Below are positions 53,359 to 63,905 of a stretch of DNA of 64,000 nucleotides, piece by piece. The stretch is from Acinetobacter sp. WCHA55 (GTDB lineage Bacteria; Pseudomonadota; Gammaproteobacteria; Pseudomonadales; Moraxellaceae), in the NCBI RefSeq assembly GCF_002165305.2, contig NZ_CP032286.1, positions 1,922,001 to 1,986,000 of the forward strand. Reading direction: 5' to 3'. Position 1 is the first letter of the stretch, and every line of letters begins with the position of its first letter. A program made the position numbers and the translations under genes. The notes under the pieces were generated by a model, which searched no databases, was not told the origin of the DNA, and saw only the letters and a program-made list of their open reading frames with translations.

Positions 53359-56277
53359 TTAGATTCTAGGTGTATTTCTAGGGGTAGTATTAAGATTGCT
53401 TTGCAGCTTCATCTTGTGATTAGGAGCATTCAAATTTTCTTCCGGTGCAGTAATCTTTTGCTTCAATAACTGCTCACGGTACTCGCTATAAACTTCAGTT
53501 TTATTGCGGGCAGTAAAACGGTGTGCGCTCTGATCTTTAAACTCTGTGAAGTACCGATCTGAATACTTAACAGAAAGTTTTTCAAATGGAATCTCATATT
53601 CCATATCATTGATTCGAGCTTTAATCATTGGTTTATCTTTCATCTTGTAGGCATCAAGAACCTTTAATTCTGTTCCCTTCTCAAAGGTTTCTTTCTTAAA
53701 GAATCCAGTCTTGATCTGTAACCCTTCCTCAAGTTTGAGAAGCTCACCTTTTGCAATTTTCATACCTCTAATGCTACCGATCTCATCACCTAAAATAGAT
53801 TTAGATTTAAGATTCGCACGAACCTCGGTAACAATTTCTTCCTTCGTGAATGTACGATTCTCTGAAGTTAAAGCATGTATCTTCGAGTTAATTCCGTATA
53901 TCTCCCGCTTATCTTCAATATGGTGGCGGTGATCTTGCAGATATGCTTTGATCAATTTTTCTTGCTTGTCTACTAAAGTGAAGTCTGTAGAAAATTCTTT
54001 CTTTTCTGATCGTCCTAGAACTTTTTTGAAGTTTTCAAAAGGTGTAACTTCTTTTTCAACAGGATTGTAATTCTGATCATATGAGATTTTCCCATCTGGA
54101 CGTTTAACGAATTCTTTTTCATTCGTGGTAAACGACATAGCAGAATAATTAATTTCGACATTATGTTTATGTCGGGTCAAAGCAACATAAGTTAAATTAG
54201 CATTCATGTTCTCACTCGCCACAATATAGGCATTATCAACAGTCATACCTTGTGATGAGTGAATAGTATTTGCATAACCATATTTAAATTGGTTGTATTC
54301 ATTTAAATCTACTTTAATGATCTCATTATTTCTATCTGACTGAACCATCATAAATTTAATGTTATTAAGATTATCTTTTTCAAAACCGATTACTTTTGCT
54401 GTTTCACCATTGCTAACTTTTAATTTTGAATCATTCTGCTTAAATACAATTTTTTCTCCGACAGTAATTTCAATATCACCGAAAGCAGTTTTAACATGAT
54501 TACCAGTAGCAGAAAGTTGACCATTTTTAATTAATACATTTCTTGCCATGCGGTTTAATTCATTCACATCATTATTTGAATGAGCAAGCATTAACTTATT
54601 TTCGCTAGAATCTTCACTCCAAGATTTAATAGTTTTGGCTAGTGCTAGATCGTGAGATTCATATTCATTAACAGCATTAATGGTCTTATAAATATCTAAT
54701 GCTTTGTCAACTTCATGCTTAGATAACAACTTAGATGCTTCAATCATTTTCTCTGATTCCTTCGCATATTTTTGTCGTTGTATATTTTCTAATGAAGCAA
54801 TATTTTTCTTATCAAGGTTATCTTGAATATGAGCAAAAGCAGAACCAGCACTAACAGCACTTAACTGATAACTATCACCAACAAGTTTTATTTGAGCATC
54901 ATGCTTCTCTACGATCATGAGAAGTTTTTGCATGTCTCTTGAGCCGACCATCCCCGCTTCATCTAAGATCAAGACAGTCTTATTATTGATCTCAAAATTA
55001 CCACTTTCATATCGGGCAAGGAATGAAGCAATTGTACTGCTTGGAATATTACAATCGTCAGAAATAGCTCTAGCTGTAATTGCCTGCAAAGCAATACCAT
55101 GAACTTTATAATCTGAAGTTTTGAAGGCTTCAGAAACAGCACTAAGAACATAAGACTTACCAGTACCAGCCGAACCATTTAGCAATGAGATTCGATCAGT
55201 AGAAGTCAAAGTATAATAGGCTGCTTCTTGCTCTCTATTGAATGTTCTTTTATCAGCAATTTTTACAGCATTTAAAGTGAATTTTTCAGTTAAATTAAAT
55301 GGCTTCTGTACTCGACTTTGCTCATTGGCATTGTAGATAAATGCAGTAATAGAATCTTCAATTCCGACCAATTCTTTTGATGAGAATACAACCTTATCTT
55401 TCCCAAACAACATTGCCATATCAGGACAAGTCATTACAGCTTCATAGGCTTTAAGATATTGTTCTTGACTGTCAGTATGAGCCATAACAAAACGCTCAAG
55501 ATCACGGGCAGTAAATACAGACTGATTAGAAGTTAAAGCTCTAATAACTTCCGAAGGACGCTCAATAATAATTTCGCCATTTTGATGACGTATATTTTTT
55601 ATATTTTCATTAATGAAATATTTATGATTACTAACATAATCAGCCCTGAAGTTTTGACTGGATAATTCAAGCCCCTGAGCCTTATAACTTCTATGATCTA
55701 TACGAGCATCAAGACCTAAATTTTCGCAAAAATCGTTTACATGGTTAGCCCATGATAAGCGTGTATCTGCCACAAAAACTTTAGATGAAAAATAGCGATC
55801 TTTACCTGCCCCGCCCTTTTCAGGATTAGTCGGATTGTAGCGTTTAAAGTGTTGTACTTCGTCACGATCAATACCATCTAATTTTCTTTCACTAAACATC
55901 AAATGAATATGAGGATTTTGTTCACCATCACTTGCTAATGGGCTATGAATTGCATAGGAATATGTGAAGTTTTTACCTAAAGTCTTATCTACAAATTCCT
56001 GTACTAATTCTTCACGTTGTTCTTTATTCAATTCTCTAGGCAATGAAATTTCCAATTCAGTATAAATACGTCCATTAATGCGTTCGTTCTTATCTGCTGA
56101 CTTCCAAAAATGAGCAGCATCTTTAGCCCAATTTGGTAAATTTCCTGATTTTATATTTTCTAAATCTTCTCTTTTGTATTTACCTTCACGATTTATATAA
56201 GCGTAATGGCTTGCCCCTCGACTTCCCGAAGAACCGTATTGCCTACCTGATTTAACTGATAAGTGATAAATCGCCAT
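53359..56277 (-). CDS. MobA/TraA-type conjugative relaxase-helicase
   Basis: A relaxase of about 972 residues from the ATG at 56277, chosen because the family begins MAIYHLSVK; an in-frame ATG at 56355 would add 26 atypical residues. The MobA/MobL domain (about 1-210) has ASHYAYINREGKY and the metal-binding histidine motif NPHIHLMFSERKLDG. A TraI/RecD-like superfamily 1 helicase follows, with Walker A LLNGSAGTGKSYVLSAV (about 370) and Walker B VLILDEAGMVGS; a later motif, YGYANTIHSSQGMTVDNAYIV, is also present. It nicks oriT and unwinds the transferred strand. The low GC content fits Acinetobacter plasmids of the pNDM-BJ01 type, where a similar gene neighbours Tn125. Confidence 0.9.
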   Translation of the reverse strand: MAIYHLSVKSGRQYGSSGSRGASHYAYINREGKYKREDLENIKSGNLPNWAKDAAHFWKSADKNERINGRIYTELEISLPRELNKEQREELVQEFVDKTLGKNFTYSYAIHSPLASDGEQNPHIHLMFSERKLDGIDRDEVQHFKRYNPTNPEKGGAGKDRYFSSKVFVADTRLSWANHVNDFCENLGLDARIDHRSYKAQGLELSSQNFRADYVSNHKYFINENIKNIRHQNGEIIIERPSEVIRALTSNQSVFTARDLERFVMAHTDSQEQYLKAYEAVMTCPDMAMLFGKDKVVFSSKELVGIEDSITAFIYNANEQSRVQKPFNLTEKFTLNAVKIADKRTFNREQEAAYYTLTSTDRISLLNGSAGTGKSYVLSAVSEAFKTSDYKVHGIALQAITARAISDDCNIPSSTIASFLARYESGNFEINNKTVLILDEAGMVGSRDMQKLLMIVEKHDAQIKLVGDSYQLSAVSAGSAFAHIQDNLDKKNIASLENIQRQKYAKESEKMIEASKLLSKHEVDKALDIYKTINAVNEYESHDLALAKTIKSWSEDSSENKLMLAHSNNDVNELNRMARNVLIKNGQLSATGNHVKTAFGDIEITVGEKIVFKQNDSKLKVSNGETAKVIGFEKDNLNNIKFMMVQSDRNNEIIKVDLNEYNQFKYGYANTIHSSQGMTVDNAYIVASENMNANLTYVALTRHKHNVEINYSAMSFTTNEKEFVKRPDGKISYDQNYNPVEKEVTPFENFKKVLGRSEKKEFSTDFTLVDKQEKLIKAYLQDHRHHIEDKREIYGINSKIHALTSENRTFTKEEIVTEVRANLKSKSILGDEIGSIRGMKIAKGELLKLEEGLQIKTGFFKKETFEKGTELKVLDAYKMKDKPMIKARINDMEYEIPFEKLSVKYSDRYFTEFKDQSAHRFTARNKTEVYSEYREQLLKQKITAPEENLNAPNHKMKLQSNLNTTPRNTPRI

Positions 56278-56389
56278 AATTCGCCTATTTTGAATCTGCT
56301 TTTTTTGTTTCTCGGAGAGAAACGCAGAAGCGTGCATTCCAACTGCTGTTGTCATGATAACTTCAATATATATTCGCTACAAGGTGATA

Positions 56390-56440
56390 ACCCATAGTTC
56401 AGAAACCCCAAATCTGAGGGTCTATAAGTGACACGATTAA
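56390..56440. other. Candidate origin of transfer (oriT)
   Basis: About 115 bases upstream of the relaxase start a small inverted repeat (TCAGA 56399-56403 and TCTGA 56413-56417) is followed six bases later by TATAAGTG (56423-56430), resembling the nic region TAAGTG of MobA/MobQ-type systems. The position just upstream of the relaxase is right, but the stem is short, so this is a suggestion. The rest of 56278-56730 is AT-rich without a gene. Confidence 0.3.
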
Positions 56441-56730
56441 TAAGGATTTTTTTAAGCTATAAACTGTAATTTTTTGTTATTAGATAGACATTAGGATATT
56501 TTTTAAACTAAAGGACTGAAAGCCAATTTTAAAATTTTAAAAATCCTATAAAAAATGATCACCTGGCTAAATATTTTTCAATTCAAGTCATACTCAGAAT
56601 AAATATTTCTTTAATTGTAAAAGTCAGAAATTAATAATTTAATATGATTTTTGTTGTTTAGTGCTGTAATAGATTTCCTCTATTTTTAGTTATGCTATGA
56701 TTTAAAAATATTGACAATGAGGAAGTGGCA

Positions 56731-56810
56731 ATGGCTATCGAAAATCTAAAATTTACTGAAGATCAAAAAAAGTTTGTAACTGATGAAATCTCTCGTTTGA
56801 AGGGATTAGA
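56731..56810 (+). pseudogene. Hypothetical plasmid gene cut by ISAba125
   Basis: An ATG at 56731 with a good GAGGAAG site upstream opens a frame (MAIENLKFTEDQKKFVTDEI ...) that runs straight into the ISAba125 end at 56811 after about 26 native residues and then continues for another 26 codons in IS sequence to a stop. It is the 5' remnant of a charged helical protein of unknown function, divergent from the relaxase gene. The rest of the gene is not found on the other side of this IS, as expected if the other Tn125 end lies beyond the window. Confidence 0.75.
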
Positions 56811-57899
56811 GGGCGAATTCAAACATGAGGTGCGACAGTTTCAAAAGCCATATGATAATCAACAAGCTGAGCAAATTTCTCTAATGGTGTAAGCCAATCT
56901 AACGCCTTTCTAGGACGAGTATTCAGTGACATGGCAACTTGATTTAAATAATGCTGATCTGCCTGATTTAAATCAATCCCTTTAGGTAAATATTGCCTAA
57001 TTAAACCATTCATATTTTCGCATGTGCCTTTTTGCCAGGGTGAATGTGGGTCACAGAAATATACATCTATGCCTAAATCTTCTTCGAGTATTTTATGTTC
57101 TGACATCTCACGTCCACGGTCATAGGTCAACGTTTTACGCAGTTCTGCAGGTAAATATTTCAGAGCTTCAGTTAAAGCCTTGCGCACTGATTCTGCCTTT
57201 GCATCAGGTAATGTTGCCAAGATACAGAGCCGTGTATTTCGTTCAATAAGTGTTGCTATCGAACTTTTATTGTCTTTACCTTTAATTAAATCAGCTTCCC
57301 AATGACCCGGTATTTTTCTTTCTTGAACTTCGGCTGGGCGCTCATGAATAGTTTTAATATCCTGTAATATAGAATCTTTTTTAGGTTCACCGTTAGCTTT
57401 TCGCTTTTTATTTTCATGACGTAGACAGGATAATAAGTCTTTTTTCAACTCACCCTTGGGTAATGCTCGTATCGTTGAATAAATCGTTGTATGGCTTACA
57501 TTCATTGTTTGATCCAAATCAGGAAATGTCTTTAAACGCTTTGCTATTTGCTGAGGAGACCATAAACAACGGATCGCTTCAACAATAAATTTCCAGAGGA
57601 TTGAATCGATTTTGAGTTTTCTGTGACCACGTCTACGTCTAGCAAAAGTGTTATCAGAAGCATATTGAGCTTGATAAACGTCATTGATGCTATTTCTTTT
57701 AAGCTCACGATAGATCGTACTAGGATGTCTTTTAATGAGTTCAGCAAATTTTCTGGCTGAAAAGCCTTCTTTTCTTGACTCAAGCATTAATGCAGTACGA
57801 TCTTCAAAGTTAAGATGATGGTATGACAATTTTATATACTCCATAAACCCTTTAAATTAATTAGGTGGTTTATGTCGCACTTCAAGTTTTACTCTGCCC
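56811..57899 (-). mobile_element. ISAba125 (IS30 family), complete
   Basis: An element of about 1087 bp with ends GGGCGAATTCAAACATGAGG (left) and inverted GGGCAGAGTAAAACTTGAAG (right), both followed by a TGCGACA segment. The left end is the one that, in the copy next to blaNDM, donates the -35 box TTGAAT. Flanking triplets do not match, consistent with this copy being one border of a composite transposon. Confidence 0.93.
56819..57844 (-). CDS. ISAba125 transposase (IS30 family)
   Basis: A 341-residue IS30-family DDE transposase. The N-terminal helix-turn-helix region includes GFSARKFAELIKRHPSTIYRELKRN; a second DNA-binding motif follows near residue 90. The catalytic core has GHWEADLIKG (first D), TLTYDRGREMSEH (second D) and SPWQKGTCENMNGLIRQYLP (E). 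It is full length and apparently intact. Confidence 0.95.
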   Translation of the reverse strand: MEYIKLSYHHLNFEDRTALMLESRKEGFSARKFAELIKRHPSTIYRELKRNSINDVYQAQYASDNTFARRRRGHRKLKIDSILWKFIVEAIRCLWSPQQIAKRLKTFPDLDQTMNVSHTTIYSTIRALPKGELKKDLLSCLRHENKKRKANGEPKKDSILQDIKTIHERPAEVQERKIPGHWEADLIKGKDNKSSIATLIERNTRLCILATLPDAKAESVRKALTEALKYLPAELRKTLTYDRGREMSEHKILEEDLGIDVYFCDPHSPWQKGTCENMNGLIRQYLPKGIDLNQADQHYLNQVAMSLNTRPRKALDWLTPLEKFAQLVDYHMAFETVAPHV

Positions 57900-58136
57900 T
57901 CCATTGTTTTCAATTTATCGGATTTCTAAAAACATGAGATATATGTTTCAATAAAAGTTTTTAAGAACTTTATACACCAAATACCAATGCTTCACTTATG
58001 ATAAAGTGGATTAAAATTGCAGAAAATGGGTAAATCCATAAAAAATGTCAACATCTTCAAATATACAATTGTATTTCAATTTCCGTTGTTTATAGTTGGA
58101 ACATTTTTTTAAATCTCTACACTCAAGGTTAGATTT

Positions 58137-58377
58137 ATGTCTACTGCTCATAAAAAAGCATCCTTATTGCAAAAAGTCAGTAAAGGACTCACAGTTGGTT
58201 CAGTCATTACAGGAAGCACGTTTTTACATGGTCCCCCTGTTTTGGCACTCGGTTTTACCAAGCTGTTTAAAAAATCAAAAAAAGTAGACGAAACCAATAT
58301 TCAATTGGCCAATAGCTGGATTGGTGTAAACAACCACCTGATTGAAAAGGTGCTGCCAAACCTAAAGTGGGATATGG
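58137..58377 (+). pseudogene. Truncated lysophospholipid acyltransferase-like gene (pac)
   Basis: An Acinetobacter-type, low-GC gene start: MSTAHKKASLLQKVSKGLTV, one hydrophobic segment and then ANSWIGVNNHLIEKVLPNLKWD, characteristic of the region before the HX4D motif in YihG/PlsC-like acyltransferases. It is cut after about 80 residues where the ISCR27 oriIS begins, so the catalytic motif is lost. The 237 bases between ISAba125 and this start are its native upstream region. It marks the Acinetobacter site where ISCR27 landed during assembly of Tn125. Confidence 0.82.
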
Positions 58378-60290
58378 GTATAGGAAGTTCAACCGCCCTT
58401 TTTGGCGAGTCTGGCGGGTAGGAAGCGGCCGCGCAAGCGCCGCTTTGGGCACAGATCGGGCACAGATCGGGGGTTCATGCGTGGGTTTTCGACATCGCGG
58501 GGCCACGCAGCGGCTCAGTGCGTAGCCATTTCTCACCGAATCCCGGCACAGGGCCGAGCGCAGCCCTGCGGGGTCGTGGCCGCATCGGATCGGACTCTGG
58601 CTTGGCTGCCGGCTGTGTGGCCGGCGCCTCATCACGCGGCGGGCGGCGGGGCGCGCGCTGCGGGCCGGTAGTGCGCTTGCTCCAGCGCGCCGTGTTTCTC
58701 GAAGTGGGCGAGGATGGCGCGAATGGCCTTGGGGTCTTCGATGCTGGCGACGATCCGCACCGCGCCGCCGCAGTGGGCGCAGGTGGTGATGTCGATGGAA
58801 AAGACCCGCTTGAGCCGTTGCGCCCAGCTCATCGCACGGCGCTTCTGCTCGGGGCTGCGCGGCTCGTCGTGGGCGCTGACGTCCACTGGCGCCGCATCGC
58901 CCGCAGGCCGCCTGCCGCGCCCCGAGGGCGTCAGCTGCGCGCGCAGGTTTGCATTCGGGGCGAATACGCCGTGGAAGCGGGTGAGATGCGCGCGTGGCGG
59001 CGGGACCAGTGCCGCCAGCTTGGCGATGAAGTCCACCGCATCCCATTCGACATGCGTGGTGCCATTGCGCCACGGCGTCTTGAGCTGGTAACGCACCCTG
59101 CCCTGTGGCGAGATCGATAGCCGCTGCTCGCTGATCGCCGGGCGCGTGATGTAGCGGCACAGCTTTTCGAGCTTGTGGCTTTCGTGTGCTTCCGCGGCCA
59201 CGCCGGCATGCAGCGAGAAGCCGCCGACCTTGCCGGCGTCGCCCTCCAGCGGACCGGCGTCGCCAGGCAGCGTTTGCAGCGTGACGACCTTGCGGCCAGC
59301 GTCGCGACCGGTGGCGATGCGGTAGGTCATCGAACTCATCCGCAGCCCATCCATGCCGTCGTCGCTACCCGCGCTGTCGGACAGGAACACGGATTCGTCT
59401 TCGCCTTCGAGCCAGCCGCGGCGCGACAGGTGCCGGCACACGCGATGCGCGATGGTGTTGGCCAGTTCCGTCAGTTGCGCCGATGTGGGCGCACGGGTGC
59501 GGTGCAGGCGCGGCTTGCGCTGCGGACGCTCGGTGGTGTCCTCGTACACGCCGTCGAGCCACAGCATGTGGAAGTGGATGTTGAGATTCAGCGCGCTGCC
59601 GAAGCGCTGGATCAGGGTCACCACGCCGCATTGCGCCGTATCCCGCGGCACGCCGGCCTGATCGGCAAGCCAACCGGCGATCACACGATGCACGATGCCC
59701 AGCACCGGGCCGATCGCCTCAGGCTTGCTGGCGAACAGGAAGCGCAACGGGTACGGGAAACTCAGCACCCATTGCCGCACCGGCCGCGGGCCGAACACCT
59801 CGTCCACCAGATGCCGCGCCGACTCGGCCATGCGCCGTGCGCCGCAGCTCGGGCACAGCCCGCGCTTCTTGCAGGAATACGCCACCAGCCTCTCGGCACG
59901 ACAGTGCTCGCAGACCACGCGCAGGAAGCCGTGCTCGAGCACGCCGCAGCGCAGGTAGGTCTCGAACTCCTCGCGCACATACTCGGGCAGCGGGCGGTCT
60001 TCGGCCTCAAGACGCGCGATGAAGTCCGGGTAGTGCGCCTGCACTAGCGCGTACAGCAGCGTGCGCTCGGGCAGGTGGCGCGCGTAACGCGCAGCGGCGT
60101 GGGCGGCCGGCAGTGGCGCGCACACCTCGGCCTGCCGCCGGGGTGCGGTCAGGCGCGGCACGCAGCGCTCCGTTGCAGGGACGGCTGCTCAGGGTTGCGC
60201 CCGCGAGCACGCGTTCATATCGGCGTTTTCTGATCTTCGCGTCAGACATTGCCGCGGGGCGGGTAGGAAGTCTCCCGCCTCGGACGCCAG
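58378..60290 (-). mobile_element. ISCR27 (ISCR21) rolling-circle element
   Basis: The oriIS end is exactly at 58378 with GTATAGGAAG and, six bases later, CGCCCTTTTT, at the break in the acyltransferase gene. The transposase gene points toward this end. The terIS end must lie between the transposase start (60161) and the groEL terminator (60298); its exact limit is not visible, so 60290 is approximate. Rolling-circle readthrough at terIS explains capture of the groEL-groES-cutA-dsbD block on that side. Confidence 0.85.
58632..60161 (-). CDS. ISCR27 transposase (IS91-like Y2 family)
   Basis: A 509-residue rolling-circle transposase. The N-terminal zinc finger is visible (LRVVCEHCRAERLVAYSCKK, then LCPSCGARRM). 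The HUH motif is NIHFHMLWLDGVY near residue 200, and the C-terminal Y2 domain has SMTYRIATGRDAGRK, YQLKTPWRNGTTHV, LTRFHGVFAPNANL and a second zinc-ribbon CAHCGGAVRIVASIEDP. It is full length and clearly related to the truncated ISCR2 protein in this window. High GC with strong third-position bias creates many long antisense frames that are not genes. Confidence 0.93.
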   Translation of the reverse strand: MPRLTAPRRQAEVCAPLPAAHAAARYARHLPERTLLYALVQAHYPDFIARLEAEDRPLPEYVREEFETYLRCGVLEHGFLRVVCEHCRAERLVAYSCKKRGLCPSCGARRMAESARHLVDEVFGPRPVRQWVLSFPYPLRFLFASKPEAIGPVLGIVHRVIAGWLADQAGVPRDTAQCGVVTLIQRFGSALNLNIHFHMLWLDGVYEDTTERPQRKPRLHRTRAPTSAQLTELANTIAHRVCRHLSRRGWLEGEDESVFLSDSAGSDDGMDGLRMSSMTYRIATGRDAGRKVVTLQTLPGDAGPLEGDAGKVGGFSLHAGVAAEAHESHKLEKLCRYITRPAISEQRLSISPQGRVRYQLKTPWRNGTTHVEWDAVDFIAKLAALVPPPRAHLTRFHGVFAPNANLRAQLTPSGRGRRPAGDAAPVDVSAHDEPRSPEQKRRAMSWAQRLKRVFSIDITTCAHCGGAVRIVASIEDPKAIRAILAHFEKHGALEQAHYRPAARAPPPAA

Positions 60291-60297
60291 AACGCAC

Positions 60298-60322
60298 AAA
60301 GCCCGGCACGAGGCCGGGCTTT
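60298..60322 (-). terminator. groEL terminator
   Basis: A 10-bp stem AAAGCCCGGC (60298-60307) pairs with 60313-60322 around a 5-base loop. It lies 27 bases past the groEL stop and is GC-rich like its neighbours. It is evidence that the captured segment includes the native operon end. Confidence 0.82.
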
Positions 60323-60349
60323 GTGGTCTTGCTTGATGGATCGCGGGGC

Positions 60350-61996
<1,647 letters not shown>

Positions 61997-62045
61997 TTAC
62001 CTCGAAAAATTATTCGGATGAGAAATGTGTGGGAGCGACGCGCGA

Positions 62046-62336
62046 TCAGCCGAGGATCGCGAACAGGTCGTCTTCCTTCACCACCAGCAGCTCGACGCCG
62101 TCCAGCTTCACTTCGGTGCCGCTGTACTTGCCGAACAGCACCTTGTCGCCGACCTTGACCTGCGGCGCGCGGACCTGGCCGTTGTCCAGCACCTTGCCGG
62201 TGCCGACGGCGACGACTTCGCCCTTGATCGGCTTCTCGGTGGCCGAATCCGGGATCACGATCCCGCCGGCGGACAGCTTCTCTTCTTCCATGCGCTTGAT
62301 GACCACGCGGTCGTGCAGCGGCTTGATATTGGACAT
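62046..62336 (-). CDS. groES: GroES co-chaperonin
   Basis: A 96-residue protein beginning [20 protein letters not shown] and ending [12 protein letters not shown]. The mobile loop region and roof segment are intact. It lies 55 bases upstream of groEL. The ATG at 62336 is preceded by GAGGTTGCC; the longer in-frame extension upstream is not part of the family. Confidence 0.97.
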   Translation of the reverse strand: MSNIKPLHDRVVIKRMEEEKLSAGGIVIPDSATEKPIKGEVVAVGTGKVLDNGQVRAPQVKVGDKVLFGKYSGTEVKLDGVELLVVKEDDLFAILG

Positions 62337-62529
62337 GGCAACCTCGGTAAATGGTTGATTGACGTGGAAAAACCCGGCGATTTTAGCAGTCGCGCGAAGC
62401 GAGTGCCAAACCGCGGACAACAGAACCGGGCGAACCCGGCATGCCACCGAGATGGGGCGGGCCCGCCGACTTTCAAGGGCCGCACGCGGATGTCCGCCAG
62501 GCCCGCCGGATCGGGGCAGCCGCTACCCT

Positions 62530-62859
62530 ATGCCGGTGAGCGCCCTGATCTGCTTCTGCACCTGTCCCGACGCCGACAGCGCCGAGCGCATCGCCACCGC
62601 GCTGGTGGCCGAGCGCCTGGCCGCCTGCGTCAACCTCCTGCCCGGCCTGCGTTCGGTCTATCGCTGGCAACGCAAGGTCGAGGCCGCGGCCGAGGTCCTG
62701 CTGCTGGTCAAGACCAGTGCCGAGGCCTACCCCGCCCTGCAGGAACGCCTGCGCCAACTGCATCCCTACGAACTCCCGGAGCTGCTCGCGGTCGAAGCCG
62801 CGTCCGGCCTGCCCGAATACCTGCAATGGCTGGCCGCCGAGAGCCGACCGGTAAACTGA
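62530..62859 (+). CDS. cutA: CutA1 divalent-cation tolerance protein
   Basis: A 109-residue trimeric PII-like protein with the family segments CTCPDADSAERIATALVAERLAACVNL, VYRWQRKVEAAAEVLLLVKT and HPYELPELLAVEA. It is complete, divergent from groES, and three bases upstream of the dsbD part of the following chimera, with which it was originally operonic. In Tn125 literature it is called dct. Confidence 0.95.
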   Translation: MPVSALICFCTCPDADSAERIATALVAERLAACVNLLPGLRSVYRWQRKVEAAAEVLLLVKTSAEAYPALQERLRQLHPYELPELLAVEAASGLPEYLQWLAAESRPVN

Positions 62860-62863
62860 GCCA

Positions 62864-63895
62864 ATGACCGCATCCACGATCCGCCTGCGCCGCTGGCTGG
62901 CCGGGCTCGCCCTGCTGCTTGCGCTGCCCGCGACCTCGGCCGTCGCCCAGGACTTCGAACTGCCGCCGGTCGACGAGGTCTTCGTCCTGTCCGCGCAGGC
63001 CACCGCGCCGGACCGCATCGAGGTGCGCTGGCGGATCGCCGACGGCTATTACCTGTACCGGCACCGCACCTCGGTCAAGGCCGATGCCGCCTTCACCGGC
63101 GCGACCATGGCGCTGCCGAAGGGCAAGGCCTACCGCGACGAATTCTTCGGCGACGTCGAAACCTACCGCAAGGAATTGCTCGGCACCCTCACCGGCACGC
63201 CCGCGGCCGGCGCGAGCGCGACCACCCTGACCGTGAAGTACCAGGGCTGCGCCGATGCCGGCGTGTGCTACCCGCCGCAGACCCGCACCCTGAAGGTCGC
63301 GTTGCCGGGCGAAGCGGGCGCTGGCGGCTTCGGCTGTAAGGCGCGCGGGCTGCATGATTATGTCGTCAAGAACGGCTCTGCCGATCATCCCAACGCCGAG
63401 GTGAAATTCGCACTGGGTGATGTGGTCAACACCATGATCGGCTGCACTAATGGTGAAACGATCATGCTGTGCCACGACACCTCGCTGCCGCGCCCCTATT
63501 CTCTCGGCTTTCGGGTGCAAGGCACCGAGGGGCTGTGGATGGACGTCAACAAGTCGATCTATCTGGAGGGCAAGAGCCCACAGCCGCACCGCTGGGAGCC
63601 TGCCGAGGGCTGGTTTGCGAAATACGATCACCCGCTATGGAAACGCTACGCCGATCTGGCGGCAGGGGCCGGGCATGGCGGGATGGACTGGTTCGTGATC
63701 CACGCTTTTGTCGAGGCGCTGAAGGCCAAGGCCCCGATGCCAATCGACATTTACGACGCGCTGGCCTGGAGCGCGATCACGCCTCTGTCGGAACAATCGA
63801 TTGCTGAGGGCAATCGCACGTTAGATTTTCCCGACTTCACCCGAGGGCAGTGGCGCACCCGCAAGCCGATCTTTGCGCTGAACGACGCCTATTGA
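62864..63895 (+). pseudogene. Chimeric gene: DsbD N-terminal domain fused in frame to the C-terminus of a Gfo/Idh/MocA (Tat) protein
   Basis: The 343-residue frame has two unrelated parts. Residues 1 to about 152 are a signal peptide and the periplasmic alpha domain of DsbD, including YQGCADAGVCYPPQ with its two redox cysteines. From about residue 156 (nt 63330) the sequence becomes the C-terminal part of a Gfo/Idh/MocA-type glycoside hydrolase/oxidoreductase (GLHDYVVKNGSADHPNAEVKF ... FPDFTRGQWRTRKPIFALNDAY). The membrane and C-terminal domains of DsbD and the N-terminus of the second protein are missing. It marks the junction where two captured DNA blocks of different origin were joined; a secreted DsbD-alpha-like product is possible but unlikely to be functional. 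Confidence 0.88.
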
Positions 63896-63905
63896 TCGAC
63901 GCGAT

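Noticed and set aside
58267..60047. Several long frames overlapping ISCR27 on both strands
   Set aside because: All are shadows of the 509-residue transposase, whose HUH and zinc motifs identify the true frame.
62708..63631. Minus-strand reading frame of about 300 codons
   Set aside because: Antisense to cutA and the dsbD chimera; GC-rich shadow frame with no recognisable domain.
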